In this document: positions 7,453 through 15,074 of the stretch, piece by piece
Numbering within the stretch: the stretch's first letter is position 1
How the letters are laid out: every line of letters starts with the position of its first letter
Assembly (NCBI RefSeq): GCF_030159995.1
Contig: NZ_BSNM01000006.1
Span: forward strand, 153,775-217,774
DNA: 64,000 bases
From: Litoribrevibacter albus
GTDB lineage: Bacteria; Pseudomonadota; Gammaproteobacteria; Pseudomonadales; Litoribrevibacteraceae
Direction: 5' to 3'
The notes under the pieces: generated by a model
The model's database searches: none
Seen by the model: the letters and a program-made list of their open reading frames with translations, nothing else
What the model was told of the DNA's origin: nothing
Position numbers and translations under genes: made by a program

Positions 7453-9474
7453 ATGGTTACGCTCAGTATTTTTCCTACTTATGATAATAATGAAAACGGT
7501 TTTCTCTTGAGTCAGCTCTTCCGATATTTACTGTTGTTTTTTAGGCGTTGGGCTGTTCTTGTTGCGCTGTTATCTGTTGTTTCCAGCTCATCTTTTGCAT
7601 CTGAAGAGTTTTTCCCTAGGTTGGATCTGGCGGGTATTGATCAGGTCTCAGATCAAGAAATATCTGATAACCTGTACGTTTATGAGGATGTCGAAGGGCA
7701 GGCCAGTTTAGAGGAAGTATTACTCTCTTCTTTAGAGTGGCAAACTCGGAATCGAAGTTCCTCATTGAATGATTTGTCGGAAGAGAGTTCTTCCGGAGTC
7801 TGGCATCGTGTCAAACATAACCCTCCAAACTTTGGCTACTCCCATTCTGTTTATTGGTTTCATCTGCCACTACTAAATGCTGCTCACTTCAGCTCAGACT
7901 GGGTAGTGGAAGTTGCTTATCCTGTTCTGGACTTTGTTGATCTGTATGTCGTTAAGAAGGGCGATGTACAGAGCTTCTACAAATTAGGGGATAAACAGCC
8001 TTTTTCAAACCGTGTATTTGAACATCGAAATTTCCGCATTCCGGTAACGTTATCGCCATTAGATGAGGTAGATATCTTTATTCGGGTGAAGACCAGCAGT
8101 GCTGTCCAGGTACCTGTCAGGCTGTGGAGTTATGGCGGTCTGATGAAATATGATCAGATTGATATTCTGATTATTGGCGTATATTTCGGCTTGTTGCTAG
8201 TGATGGCTTTGTACAATGGCCTGATTTATTTGACAGTGCGGCAGCGCAGTAATCTTTACTATGTGTTTTATGTCGTCAGCTATGGCTTTTTTCAGGCGTC
8301 TTTGATTGGTTTGGCGTATCAATATATTTGGCCGTCCGGCGTTCATTGGAATGATCAGAGTATTTTGGTCAGTCTGGCTTTGTCGCTGGTGTTCGGTACC
8401 ATCTTTATACGTTCTTATCTTGACCTAAGATTGAGCTCACCTCGGTTGGAATTATTTTATCGAGGGGCAACCTGGTTGGGTGTCGTGTGCATCGTTCTAT
8501 CTTTCGTCCTGTCGTATGACCTTATGATTCGTGTAATGGTCTTTTCGAGCACAGTGATTTGTCTTTGTGCAATGGCTGGTGGCTTATATCTGTGGCGTTC
8601 TATTGGTAGGTCAATCCAGTATTTTACCTTGGCTTGGTTGTTCCTATTTGCGGGTGGCTTGATTCTGGCGCTCAATAAATTTGGTGTTTTACCAAGAAAC
8701 TTATTTACGGAAAATGCTTCTCTCTATGGATCTGCATTGCAGATTATTCTTTTGTCCATGGCGTTGGTTGAACAGATTAATATGGAACGGAAAAAGCGCT
8801 TTGCTGCTCAGCAGAGAGCTATTGTTCAGGAGCGGCTGGCTCGTGAAGCACAAGAACATGCATTGGCTCTACAACGACAGGATAACGAACGTTTGGAGCA
8901 GCGAGTGCAGGAGCGAACCGCTGAATTAGAAGCATTGAACGATAAGCTTCAGGAATTAACTATTCGTGATAGTTTGACCGGCTTATATAACCGACGGTAT
9001 TTAGACACAAAAGCCGAGGAAGAATATAAGCGCGCTCAGCGGGATAGAAATTCACTGGCTGTGTTGGTGATGGATCTGGATAACTTTAAACAGATCAATG
9101 ACAAGTATGGTCATTTATTTGGTGATACTTGCCTTGTAGCGACGGCCAAAGTTCTAAGTGATAACGTGCAGCGAACGTCCGATACCATTGCCAGATACGG
9201 TGGTGAGGAGTTTGTTGCCATTCTTCCTGGGGCATCCAAAGAGAAAGCCCGATACTTAGCAGAGATGATTCGTCTTAATATTATGTCGCTGGAAATGACG
9301 TTTGAAGGTAAGCGAGTACCACTGTCTATGAGTATCGGTTTCGTGGCGACCAAGCCGAAAGAAGTTGGCCGGTATGAAGAATTGATAAAACTGGCCGATG
9401 AGGCTTTGTATAAGGCAAAAGAAGCAGGGCGAAATCGTGTTATTGGTGCGGATGACTCACCAAACTTAGACTGA
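7453..9474 (+). CDS. 7TM-DISM diguanylate cyclase (NicD-like)
   Basis: The 673-residue membrane protein makes c-di-GMP from GTP. In order it has a signal/first hydrophobic segment (about 32-49), a periplasmic DISMED2 carbohydrate-binding-like domain (about 68-220), seven transmembrane helices (about 235-440), a coiled coil (about 445-510) and a GGDEF domain. The active site is GGEEF at 583-587 and the RxxD inhibitory site RTSD is at 574-577, exactly five residues upstream, so both catalysis and product inhibition look intact. P. aeruginosa NicD (PA4929), a nutrient-dispersion sensor, has the same architecture and also neighbours alr. Orthology is likely but inferred. No strong ribosome site precedes ATG 7453. 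A start inside the long N-terminal extension is possible. Confidence 0.85.
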   Translation: MVTLSIFPTYDNNENGFLLSQLFRYLLLFFRRWAVLVALLSVVSSSSFASEEFFPRLDLAGIDQVSDQEISDNLYVYEDVEGQASLEEVLLSSLEWQTRNRSSSLNDLSEESSSGVWHRVKHNPPNFGYSHSVYWFHLPLLNAAHFSSDWVVEVAYPVLDFVDLYVVKKGDVQSFYKLGDKQPFSNRVFEHRNFRIPVTLSPLDEVDIFIRVKTSSAVQVPVRLWSYGGLMKYDQIDILIIGVYFGLLLVMALYNGLIYLTVRQRSNLYYVFYVVSYGFFQASLIGLAYQYIWPSGVHWNDQSILVSLALSLVFGTIFIRSYLDLRLSSPRLELFYRGATWLGVVCIVLSFVLSYDLMIRVMVFSSTVICLCAMAGGLYLWRSIGRSIQYFTLAWLFLFAGGLILALNKFGVLPRNLFTENASLYGSALQIILLSMALVEQINMERKKRFAAQQRAIVQERLAREAQEHALALQRQDNERLEQRVQERTAELEALNDKLQELTIRDSLTGLYNRRYLDTKAEEEYKRAQRDRNSLAVLVMDLDNFKQINDKYGHLFGDTCLVATAKVLSDNVQRTSDTIARYGGEEFVAILPGASKEKARYLAEMIRLNIMSLEMTFEGKRVPLSMSIGFVATKPKEVGRYEELIKLADEALYKAKEAGRNRVIGADDSPNLD

Positions 9475-9499
9475 ACTCAAAGGAGTTCGAAGAAAGCCA

Positions 9500-9527
9500 T
9501 TGTAAGCTAAGCCAAATTTACTACAAT
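9500..9527 (+). promoter_or_regulatory. Probable sigma-70 promoter of the DUF4288 gene, inside an inverted repeat
   Basis: TTGTAA (9500-9505), a 16-base spacer and TACAAT (9522-9527) fit a sigma-70 promoter 27 bases before the ATG at 9554. The two boxes are embedded in the perfect 7-bp inverted repeat CATTGTA (9498-9504) / TACAATG (9522-9528), which could also serve as an operator. Confidence 0.5.
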
Positions 9528-9553
9528 GCGAGTATCTAACTTAGGAGCTCAAC

Positions 9554-10009
9554 ATGAATTGGTACGCTGTTAAAACGCTATATCGCACCTTCACTGATGG
9601 TTTTGTGGAAAACCCTGATGCGGATTATCGTGAAGATTTAGATATGCTGGAAGAGCGAATCGTTCTTCTTCGTGCAGATTCTTTCGATGATGCCATCGAA
9701 CAGGCTGAAAGAGAGGCGCGAGAGTATGCCCGAGTTGAGCAGACTAACCCTTATGGGCAGCGAATCTGTATTAACTATATCGAAGCGTGTGATGCTTATA
9801 TGTTAGGGGAGTCGCCTGCAGAATCGGTTGAGGTATTTAGTAGTACTTCTTTAATCAGTCGTGATACCTCTGATACTGAAATTACCGACATGCGTTTGGG
9901 TGTAGTCACTGATGACGATGAGCGATTCAGCAAGAAGTTTCTGAGTCAGGAATTTGAAGCGGATGATTCTGATGGTGAGATTGTTGAAACCATCGATGCA
10001 GATTGGTAA
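9554..10009 (+). CDS. DUF4288-like acidic hypothetical protein
   Basis: The protein has 151 residues and is strongly acidic (many Asp/Glu, especially after residue 85), with no signal peptide or membrane segment. The N-terminal part, beginning MNWYAVKTLYRT and containing an ERIVLLRADSFDDAIEQAEREA stretch, resembles DUF4288, a small alpha/beta domain of unknown role often beside housekeeping genes. The C-terminal third looks disordered. The start has a good ribosome site (TTAGGAGC, 9541-9548). It stands alone, after the cyclase and facing the cyclase-like gene on the other strand. No function is proposed. Confidence 0.6.
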   Translation: MNWYAVKTLYRTFTDGFVENPDADYREDLDMLEERIVLLRADSFDDAIEQAEREAREYARVEQTNPYGQRICINYIEACDAYMLGESPAESVEVFSSTSLISRDTSDTEITDMRLGVVTDDDERFSKKFLSQEFEADDSDGEIVETIDADW

Positions 10010-10038
10010 TTGTTGCCAAGTCTGAGACTCTGTAAAGC

Positions 10039-10060
10039 TGCCTAGTTAATACTAGGCAGG
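10039..10060. terminator. Stem-loop between convergent genes
   Basis: TGCCTAGT (10039-10046) and ACTAGGCA (10051-10058) form a perfect 8-bp stem with a TAAT loop. It overlaps the stop codon of the minus-strand gene ending at 10052 and lies 30 bases after the DUF4288 stop. U-tracts are weak on both sides. Confidence 0.45.
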
Positions 10061-11431
10061 CTGTCTTAACGACGAGATATGTTTCACCTGACGTTCGATC
10101 AGTTGGTCATAGTTTTCTTCCAAACTGCTTACCTGATAAACCAGCAACCCTTGCTGATTGCCCAAGTTGTAAGGTCCTTTACAAACTACCTTATTTTCTA
10201 AATCCGGTTGCTTTCTGGCTTCTTCACTAAGAAGGATTTGTCCTGGCCTTGCCATGCTTGCCAGCTGTGCTGCTTCGAAAATCGCATCGCCAAAAATCGC
10301 CATAGATGCTTGTTCGGGCGTGTTAAAACAATGTACATCTCCGCTGTGAATCGCTATCTGGAATTTAAGAAGCGGCTTGGATTGAGTATGGCGCTGTTGA
10401 TTGTAATTATTTAATAGTCGGTAAAGGAAGCTGGCGGCACACACCGCATGAAGACAGTGGTCATTCATGGTTTGAGGTGCACCAAAGATTACCGTCAGAC
10501 CATTGGCTTGTACCTGAACAAAACCGTTATACAGCTTCGCTGCTTGCTGCAATAGATTTACGTACTCAGAGATCAAGCGTGCACTTTCTTTCTTTGAAAG
10601 GGTAAGGCTCATGGTGTCTAGGCCCATCGCCTTAACGTAGAGAATGGAAGATGTACGGGTTTGAACTGAGAGTTCAGGGTTTTCTGATTCTTTGGATACT
10701 TGTTGAAGTGCTTGGTTGTTCAGTAGTTGATTTAAGTTGCTGGATAATTCCTGTTGATCGAGAATTTTCTGCTCAAATTCATGGAGCTCAACTTCAAGCG
10801 GTTTAAGCTCAAGAAACCCAGAGGCTTCAGGTGTCGATTTTTGTGGATTCTTAATTCGCTGTGCCAAAGAGGATACTTTTACATCGTACACATGGAACAG
10901 GGATCGCAACAAAATGATTCCAAGGATCCAGACCGCCAAAGAGATGAGAATAATCTGATTGGTAGTTTGGTTCAGGACACTTTCAATTGGTTCGGTTGAA
11001 AGAACCACAGTAACACTCCCAAGCGTTACATCGTCTGACGTGATTTGCGTTGAGCTGGTCACGCGTTGAGAAATGTGCGCAGCATTCTTGCGGTTGGCAT
11101 ACGCCAAAATTTCCTGGGATGGACTGTAAAAAGTAATGCTGTCGAGTTGTCTTTTCTCAATGCTTTCTTTTGCATAAACCTGAAGACTAAGGCGGTCGTT
11201 GGCTTGAATCAGTGGCTTTGCGGTCTGTGCAGCTTGTTCCGTTGTTGTTTTAACAATGGACTTGTATTGATGGATCAGATCGGAGCGAACGTGTATATCC
11301 AACTGGTTCCATATTAACCAACTGGAAATGCATAAGAGCACGGTAAACAAACACACAAAAACTGCATGCAATGAGCGAAAATTAGAAACGACTGCGAGGA
11401 AATACTGTTTCACGATAGAGTACACATTCAA
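10052..11431 (-). CDS. AhpA/YtjB-like membrane protein with degenerate class III cyclase domain
   Basis: The protein has 459 residues: transmembrane helices at about 22-42 and 157-177 enclosing a periplasmic segment (the SMP_2/AhpA N-terminal arrangement), a linker, and a class III adenylate/guanylate cyclase-like domain at about 262-440. It is divergent from serB, which is the usual place of the ytjB/ahpA gene in gammaproteobacteria. In active cyclases two Asp residues bind metal, in FxDIxGFT and GDG. Here the matching stretches read ILYVKAMGLD (263-272), with Lys at 267 in place of the first Asp, and ANGLTVIFG (309-317), with Asn at 310 in place of the second. Catalysis is therefore unlikely and a signalling or scaffold role more probable, which is inference. 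Confidence 0.75.
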   Translation of the reverse strand: MNVYSIVKQYFLAVVSNFRSLHAVFVCLFTVLLCISSWLIWNQLDIHVRSDLIHQYKSIVKTTTEQAAQTAKPLIQANDRLSLQVYAKESIEKRQLDSITFYSPSQEILAYANRKNAAHISQRVTSSTQITSDDVTLGSVTVVLSTEPIESVLNQTTNQIILISLAVWILGIILLRSLFHVYDVKVSSLAQRIKNPQKSTPEASGFLELKPLEVELHEFEQKILDQQELSSNLNQLLNNQALQQVSKESENPELSVQTRTSSILYVKAMGLDTMSLTLSKKESARLISEYVNLLQQAAKLYNGFVQVQANGLTVIFGAPQTMNDHCLHAVCAASFLYRLLNNYNQQRHTQSKPLLKFQIAIHSGDVHCFNTPEQASMAIFGDAIFEAAQLASMARPGQILLSEEARKQPDLENKVVCKGPYNLGNQQGLLVYQVSSLEENYDQLIERQVKHISSLRQPA

Positions 11432-11615
11432 TGAGGAGCTATAGTTATAATTGTTGCTCGAAAAATTAGATTTGCATAACTTAGAGATGAAAAAATAAGT
11501 ATATCTTGCACGTTGATTAAATAGAACAAGAGTCTCTTATTTTGTAATCGAGTCTGTTACCATTTGCGCCGTACGCTTTCCAACCCTAACGACAGAGTCT
11601 CATGCAGGTTTCGTA

Positions 11616-12830
11616 GTGAAAGAAATAATTCTGATTAATATCTCAGGCCCTGATAAACAAGGGGTCACCTCTTCAGTAACCGCCATTCTCGCAAAACATA
11701 ATGTAAATATTTTAGATGTAGGCCAAGCTGTTATTCACAACACGTTGGCATTGGGAATTTTGGCAGAGTTTTCAGGATCTGATTCGTGGCCTGCTTTAAA
11801 GGAGGTACTGTTCCGTATTAATGATATGGGGTTGCAGTCTCGGTTCTCTCCGGTTTCGCCTGAAAGTTATCAGGAATGGGTATCCGATAAGGGGAAAGAT
11901 CGTCATATAGTAACCTTGTTATCTCGTAAAATTACCGCTGAACACATTGCCAGAGTCTCCAGCATTATTGCTGAGTTTGAATTGAACATTGATAACATCA
12001 GTCGTTTGTCTGGTCGGATCGGGTTGAATGATTCTCGCGAGCGAGAGAAAGCCTGTGTTGAACTATCGGTGCGTGGTGATTCTGATAATGTGACGGAATT
12101 GAAAGCTAAGTTCCTGGAGGTATCTGCTGAATTAGAGTTGGATATCGCGGTTCAGAAGGACGATATGTATCGTCGTACCCGTCGTTTAGTATGCTTTGAT
12201 ATGGACTCAACCTTAATTGAAGCTGAAGTTATTGACGAGCTGGCAAAAGAAGCGGGTGTGGGTGAGCAGGTCTCTGAAATTACCGAATTAGCCATGCAAG
12301 GGGAGATCGACTTTGATGAAAGTTTCCGTCGTCGAGTCGCCTTGTTAAAAGGACTTGATGAGTCTGTGCTGGCTTCCATTGCTGATCGGCTGAAACTTAC
12401 AGAAGGTGCCGAACAGTTACTGAAAACCCTGAATACCTTGGGTTATAAAACTGCAATCTTATCGGGTGGCTTTACCTATTTTGCACGGCATTTACAGAAA
12501 AAACTGAATATTGATTATGTTCATGCAAACGAGCTGGATATTCAGGACGGTAAGGTTACGGGTGACGTGGTGGGCACCATTGTAAATGGTGAGAGAAAGG
12601 CCGAGTTGTTGAAGGAGATTGCTGAGCGTGAAGGTATTGTTCTCGATCAGGTAATTGCTGTCGGTGACGGTGCCAATGACTTGCCGATGTTGAGTGTGGC
12701 AGGTTTGGGGGTTGCTTTCCGTGCAAAACCATTAGTTCGAAAAACCGCAAAACACGCTATCTCAAATCTAGGCTTGGATGCAATTCTTTATCTAATTGGC
12801 ATGAGAGATCGGGACGAGAGTCATCTTTGA
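11616..12830 (+). CDS. serB: Phosphoserine phosphatase SerB with tandem ACT domains
   Basis: The enzyme catalyses the last step of L-serine synthesis, hydrolysing O-phosphoserine. The protein has 404 residues. The first about 180 hold two ACT-like regulatory domains (ILINISGPDKQGVTSSV at the start). The HAD domain then begins with the nucleophile motif DMDSTLIEAE (D195/D197 by count), SGGFTYFA gives motif II, and VGDGANDLPML motif IV. The ACT-containing long form is typical of pseudomonads and relatives; E. coli SerB is 322 residues. The start is GTG 11616, overlapping a 4-codon ATG..TAG frame at 11602-11616. The ACT region fits serine feedback. A strong terminator follows. Confidence 0.95.
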   Translation: MKEIILINISGPDKQGVTSSVTAILAKHNVNILDVGQAVIHNTLALGILAEFSGSDSWPALKEVLFRINDMGLQSRFSPVSPESYQEWVSDKGKDRHIVTLLSRKITAEHIARVSSIIAEFELNIDNISRLSGRIGLNDSREREKACVELSVRGDSDNVTELKAKFLEVSAELELDIAVQKDDMYRRTRRLVCFDMDSTLIEAEVIDELAKEAGVGEQVSEITELAMQGEIDFDESFRRRVALLKGLDESVLASIADRLKLTEGAEQLLKTLNTLGYKTAILSGGFTYFARHLQKKLNIDYVHANELDIQDGKVTGDVVGTIVNGERKAELLKEIAEREGIVLDQVIAVGDGANDLPMLSVAGLGVAFRAKPLVRKTAKHAISNLGLDAILYLIGMRDRDESHL

Positions 12831-12855
12831 TTTATGATTGTCATTAGGATGAATT

Positions 12856-12883
12856 AAAAAAGGCACCTTAAGGTGCCTTTTTT
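12856..12883. terminator. Bidirectional terminator between serB and the FimX-like gene
   Basis: The palindrome AAGGCACCTTAAGGTGCCTT (12860-12879) is flanked by an A-run and a T-run, so it works on both strands for the convergent genes. It nearly repeats the terminator at 4064-4092. Confidence 0.88.
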
Positions 12884-12907
12884 AATGGTGGTGTATTGCT
12901 GAATTTC

Positions 12908-14995
12908 TTAGATATCTCCGCCAAAATCGTAATCCATCGTATTGGATGGCGCTTGCAGGAAGTATCCCTGAATGTAGTTAACACCTGTCTGCCAGAGTTG
13001 AGCTAAGGTTGAGGCGCTTTCAATCATAGGGACAATAGACAGTTTTCCCTGGCCCTGAATCGCGTTGATCATATCTGTGAGCTCGTCGTAGCCTTCATCA
13101 CTCTTTTCAATCTGAGATGTGTAGGAACCATCAATTTTGATGTATTCCACAACCAGATGCTTCAGCGTGTTGTAAGGGTTAGTAGCGCAACCAAAGTGGC
13201 TTATGGACGCTTTACATTTCAACTCGGCCAGTTTTTGAGTGAACTCTTTTGCCTGTTTCAAATGCGTAATGGCATCTTCTTCTGCAATCTGGAAGACGAT
13301 TGCATCATTTGGCAATCGTGCAGCTCTTAGGGCTTTGCTGATCCAGGACGGCAATGTTGGTTCTAACAAGCTAGCAGCAGTGATATTGATGAAGAGAACG
13401 GTATTATGCCCTTTGGATAAATGGGCGCTTAACAGTTTAATGCTGTTGATGATGACCCATTTGTCCATCGCCAGCGACATGCCGTGAAGATTTGCGGCTT
13501 TCAGGAAGTCGCTTGGTTCGATTTCTTTGCCATCTTCATCCACCATTCGAATCAGAGCTTCATAGATCTCTCTTGAATCACCTCGAAGGCTAATGATTGG
13601 TTGGAAGAGCACTTTCAGGCGATTATCTTCTATCGCTTGTTTGAGTTCTTCTGCCATGGCGCTTTCGCCGCTCAATTTCGGCTTTTCAGGAACGTATAAG
13701 AGAACGAAGTTGCCTTTGTTTTCGCTATTTTCCCTGCCTTTTGCGACTGTGTCCGTAGCGCGGGTCAGAATTTCATTCGCACTGGTAGTGGTCTCGTTGA
13801 TTGGAACCAAAGATAGGCTGGCTGTCACCTGAATCGTGCGACTGTTTACTTCAGATAAGTGGTCTTCGATCAGTTGTCTTAATTCTTCGCCAAGTTGTTT
13901 ACAGCCTTCAATGTCAGAATGCGGGAACAGGACTCCAAAGTCATCATCGCCTACTCGCGCACATAAACCTTTCTCGCCCAGTTGTGTCTGAACCAATTGA
14001 GCAATGTCAGTCAGAATGATATCGAGATCAGAAACACTGACGCCTATATTGGCGGTAGTGAAGTCATCGATTTCGATGTACATGAAGGAACTTGGTTTGT
14101 TGTGTTGGATGGCATGCGAACACGCCGTTTCAAGTTGTTCCAGTAAATGGTTTCTATTGAACAGGCCGGTTAACAAATCCTGGCTGCTGATTTCTTTCAG
14201 TTTTGCTTCCAGCTTTTCACTGTCTTGGTCTGGACGAATAATTACCTGGGTGCACTGTTCGTTATCATAAGTGGCGTCGGTAAATTCCATGATGACTTTA
14301 ACATCACTGTCATCGGCTCGACTGACCAAGCATGAGAATTCTTTTTTGGATGGATCCGTTCGGTAATCTTTCAGGAACTGTTTGAAATCGTCTTGATTGT
14401 CGGATGAAACAAGGTCGATGATCGGAATGCAAGCCAACTCATCTGGGTCGTCATATCCGAAGAGACTCATATAGGCATCGTTGCTGTAGATGTGCATGCC
14501 TTCATGCACATAGGCGATGGCATCTTTTGAGTTAGCCAAAAGTAAATTACAGCGTTTTTCTGCTTCTCGCAGATTAATGTAGGTGCTTCTTAATTCTCTG
14601 CGATACGCCAGACTGAGTAATTCTTTTTTAATGACTGGCAAAAGATGGTCTGCATCATCTCTTGGGGCTAACGCAGATGCACCGTTGATCATGGTTTCTA
14701 CAACGAGCTCAGGCGTGAAGTTATCACAGACAATGACGCTTGGAATGTCCTTGTCTTGTTTTAGAATTTCATCGATCGCTTCGTTATACGGCAGGTTTTC
14801 TGCTTCATAACGAGCAATCATCAGATCCCAGTGTCCTGATTTGATAAGCTCTGAAAAGGTTTCTAAAGAGTCTACGTACTCTGCTCGGGTGGCATGGCCC
14901 GAGTTCCTGAGGTAGCTAACCATCAATTCTGCATCATTTTGAGAATGGTCCAGAAGTAACAACTTAATGGTCTGATCAAACTTTATTTCACGCAT
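12908..14995 (-). CDS. fimX: FimX-like REC-PAS-GGDEF-EAL protein, degenerate c-di-GMP receptor
   Basis: The protein has 695 residues (P. aeruginosa FimX about 691). REC-like domain 8-125: where DLxLLD should carry the phospho-acceptor, it reads DLMIAR (57-62), so the Asp is missing. PAS about 150-255. GGDEF about 265-435 with GDDDF at 349-353 instead of GGDEF. EAL about 445-690: EAL itself is kept (479-481) and FINIT is present, but the metal-binding DDFG is SHFG (599-602). Phosphodiesterase and cyclase activities are therefore unlikely and c-di-GMP binding likely, as in FimX, which controls type IV pilus assembly through PilZ and PilB. It lies next to serB and below a PilZ-like gene, the P. 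aeruginosa order. About 79 bases separate the two co-directional genes. Confidence 0.85.
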   Translation of the reverse strand: MREIKFDQTIKLLLLDHSQNDAELMVSYLRNSGHATRAEYVDSLETFSELIKSGHWDLMIARYEAENLPYNEAIDEILKQDKDIPSVIVCDNFTPELVVETMINGASALAPRDDADHLLPVIKKELLSLAYRRELRSTYINLREAEKRCNLLLANSKDAIAYVHEGMHIYSNDAYMSLFGYDDPDELACIPIIDLVSSDNQDDFKQFLKDYRTDPSKKEFSCLVSRADDSDVKVIMEFTDATYDNEQCTQVIIRPDQDSEKLEAKLKEISSQDLLTGLFNRNHLLEQLETACSHAIQHNKPSSFMYIEIDDFTTANIGVSVSDLDIILTDIAQLVQTQLGEKGLCARVGDDDFGVLFPHSDIEGCKQLGEELRQLIEDHLSEVNSRTIQVTASLSLVPINETTTSANEILTRATDTVAKGRENSENKGNFVLLYVPEKPKLSGESAMAEELKQAIEDNRLKVLFQPIISLRGDSREIYEALIRMVDEDGKEIEPSDFLKAANLHGMSLAMDKWVIINSIKLLSAHLSKGHNTVLFINITAASLLEPTLPSWISKALRAARLPNDAIVFQIAEEDAITHLKQAKEFTQKLAELKCKASISHFGCATNPYNTLKHLVVEYIKIDGSYTSQIEKSDEGYDELTDMINAIQGQGKLSIVPMIESASTLAQLWQTGVNYIQGYFLQAPSNTMDYDFGGDI

Positions 14996-15074
14996 GTAAT
15001 GTACAACTATTTCCTTGTAGTCTCTTTGGCGACGCTAGCTCTTGGTGGTAGTAAATGAGCAGGCGATGAAACAA

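Noticed and set aside
11602..11616. Tiny ATG..TAG frame (MQVS) overlapping the serB GTG start
   Set aside because: Only four codons with no ribosome site of its own. The overlap is probably chance, although coupling cannot be excluded.
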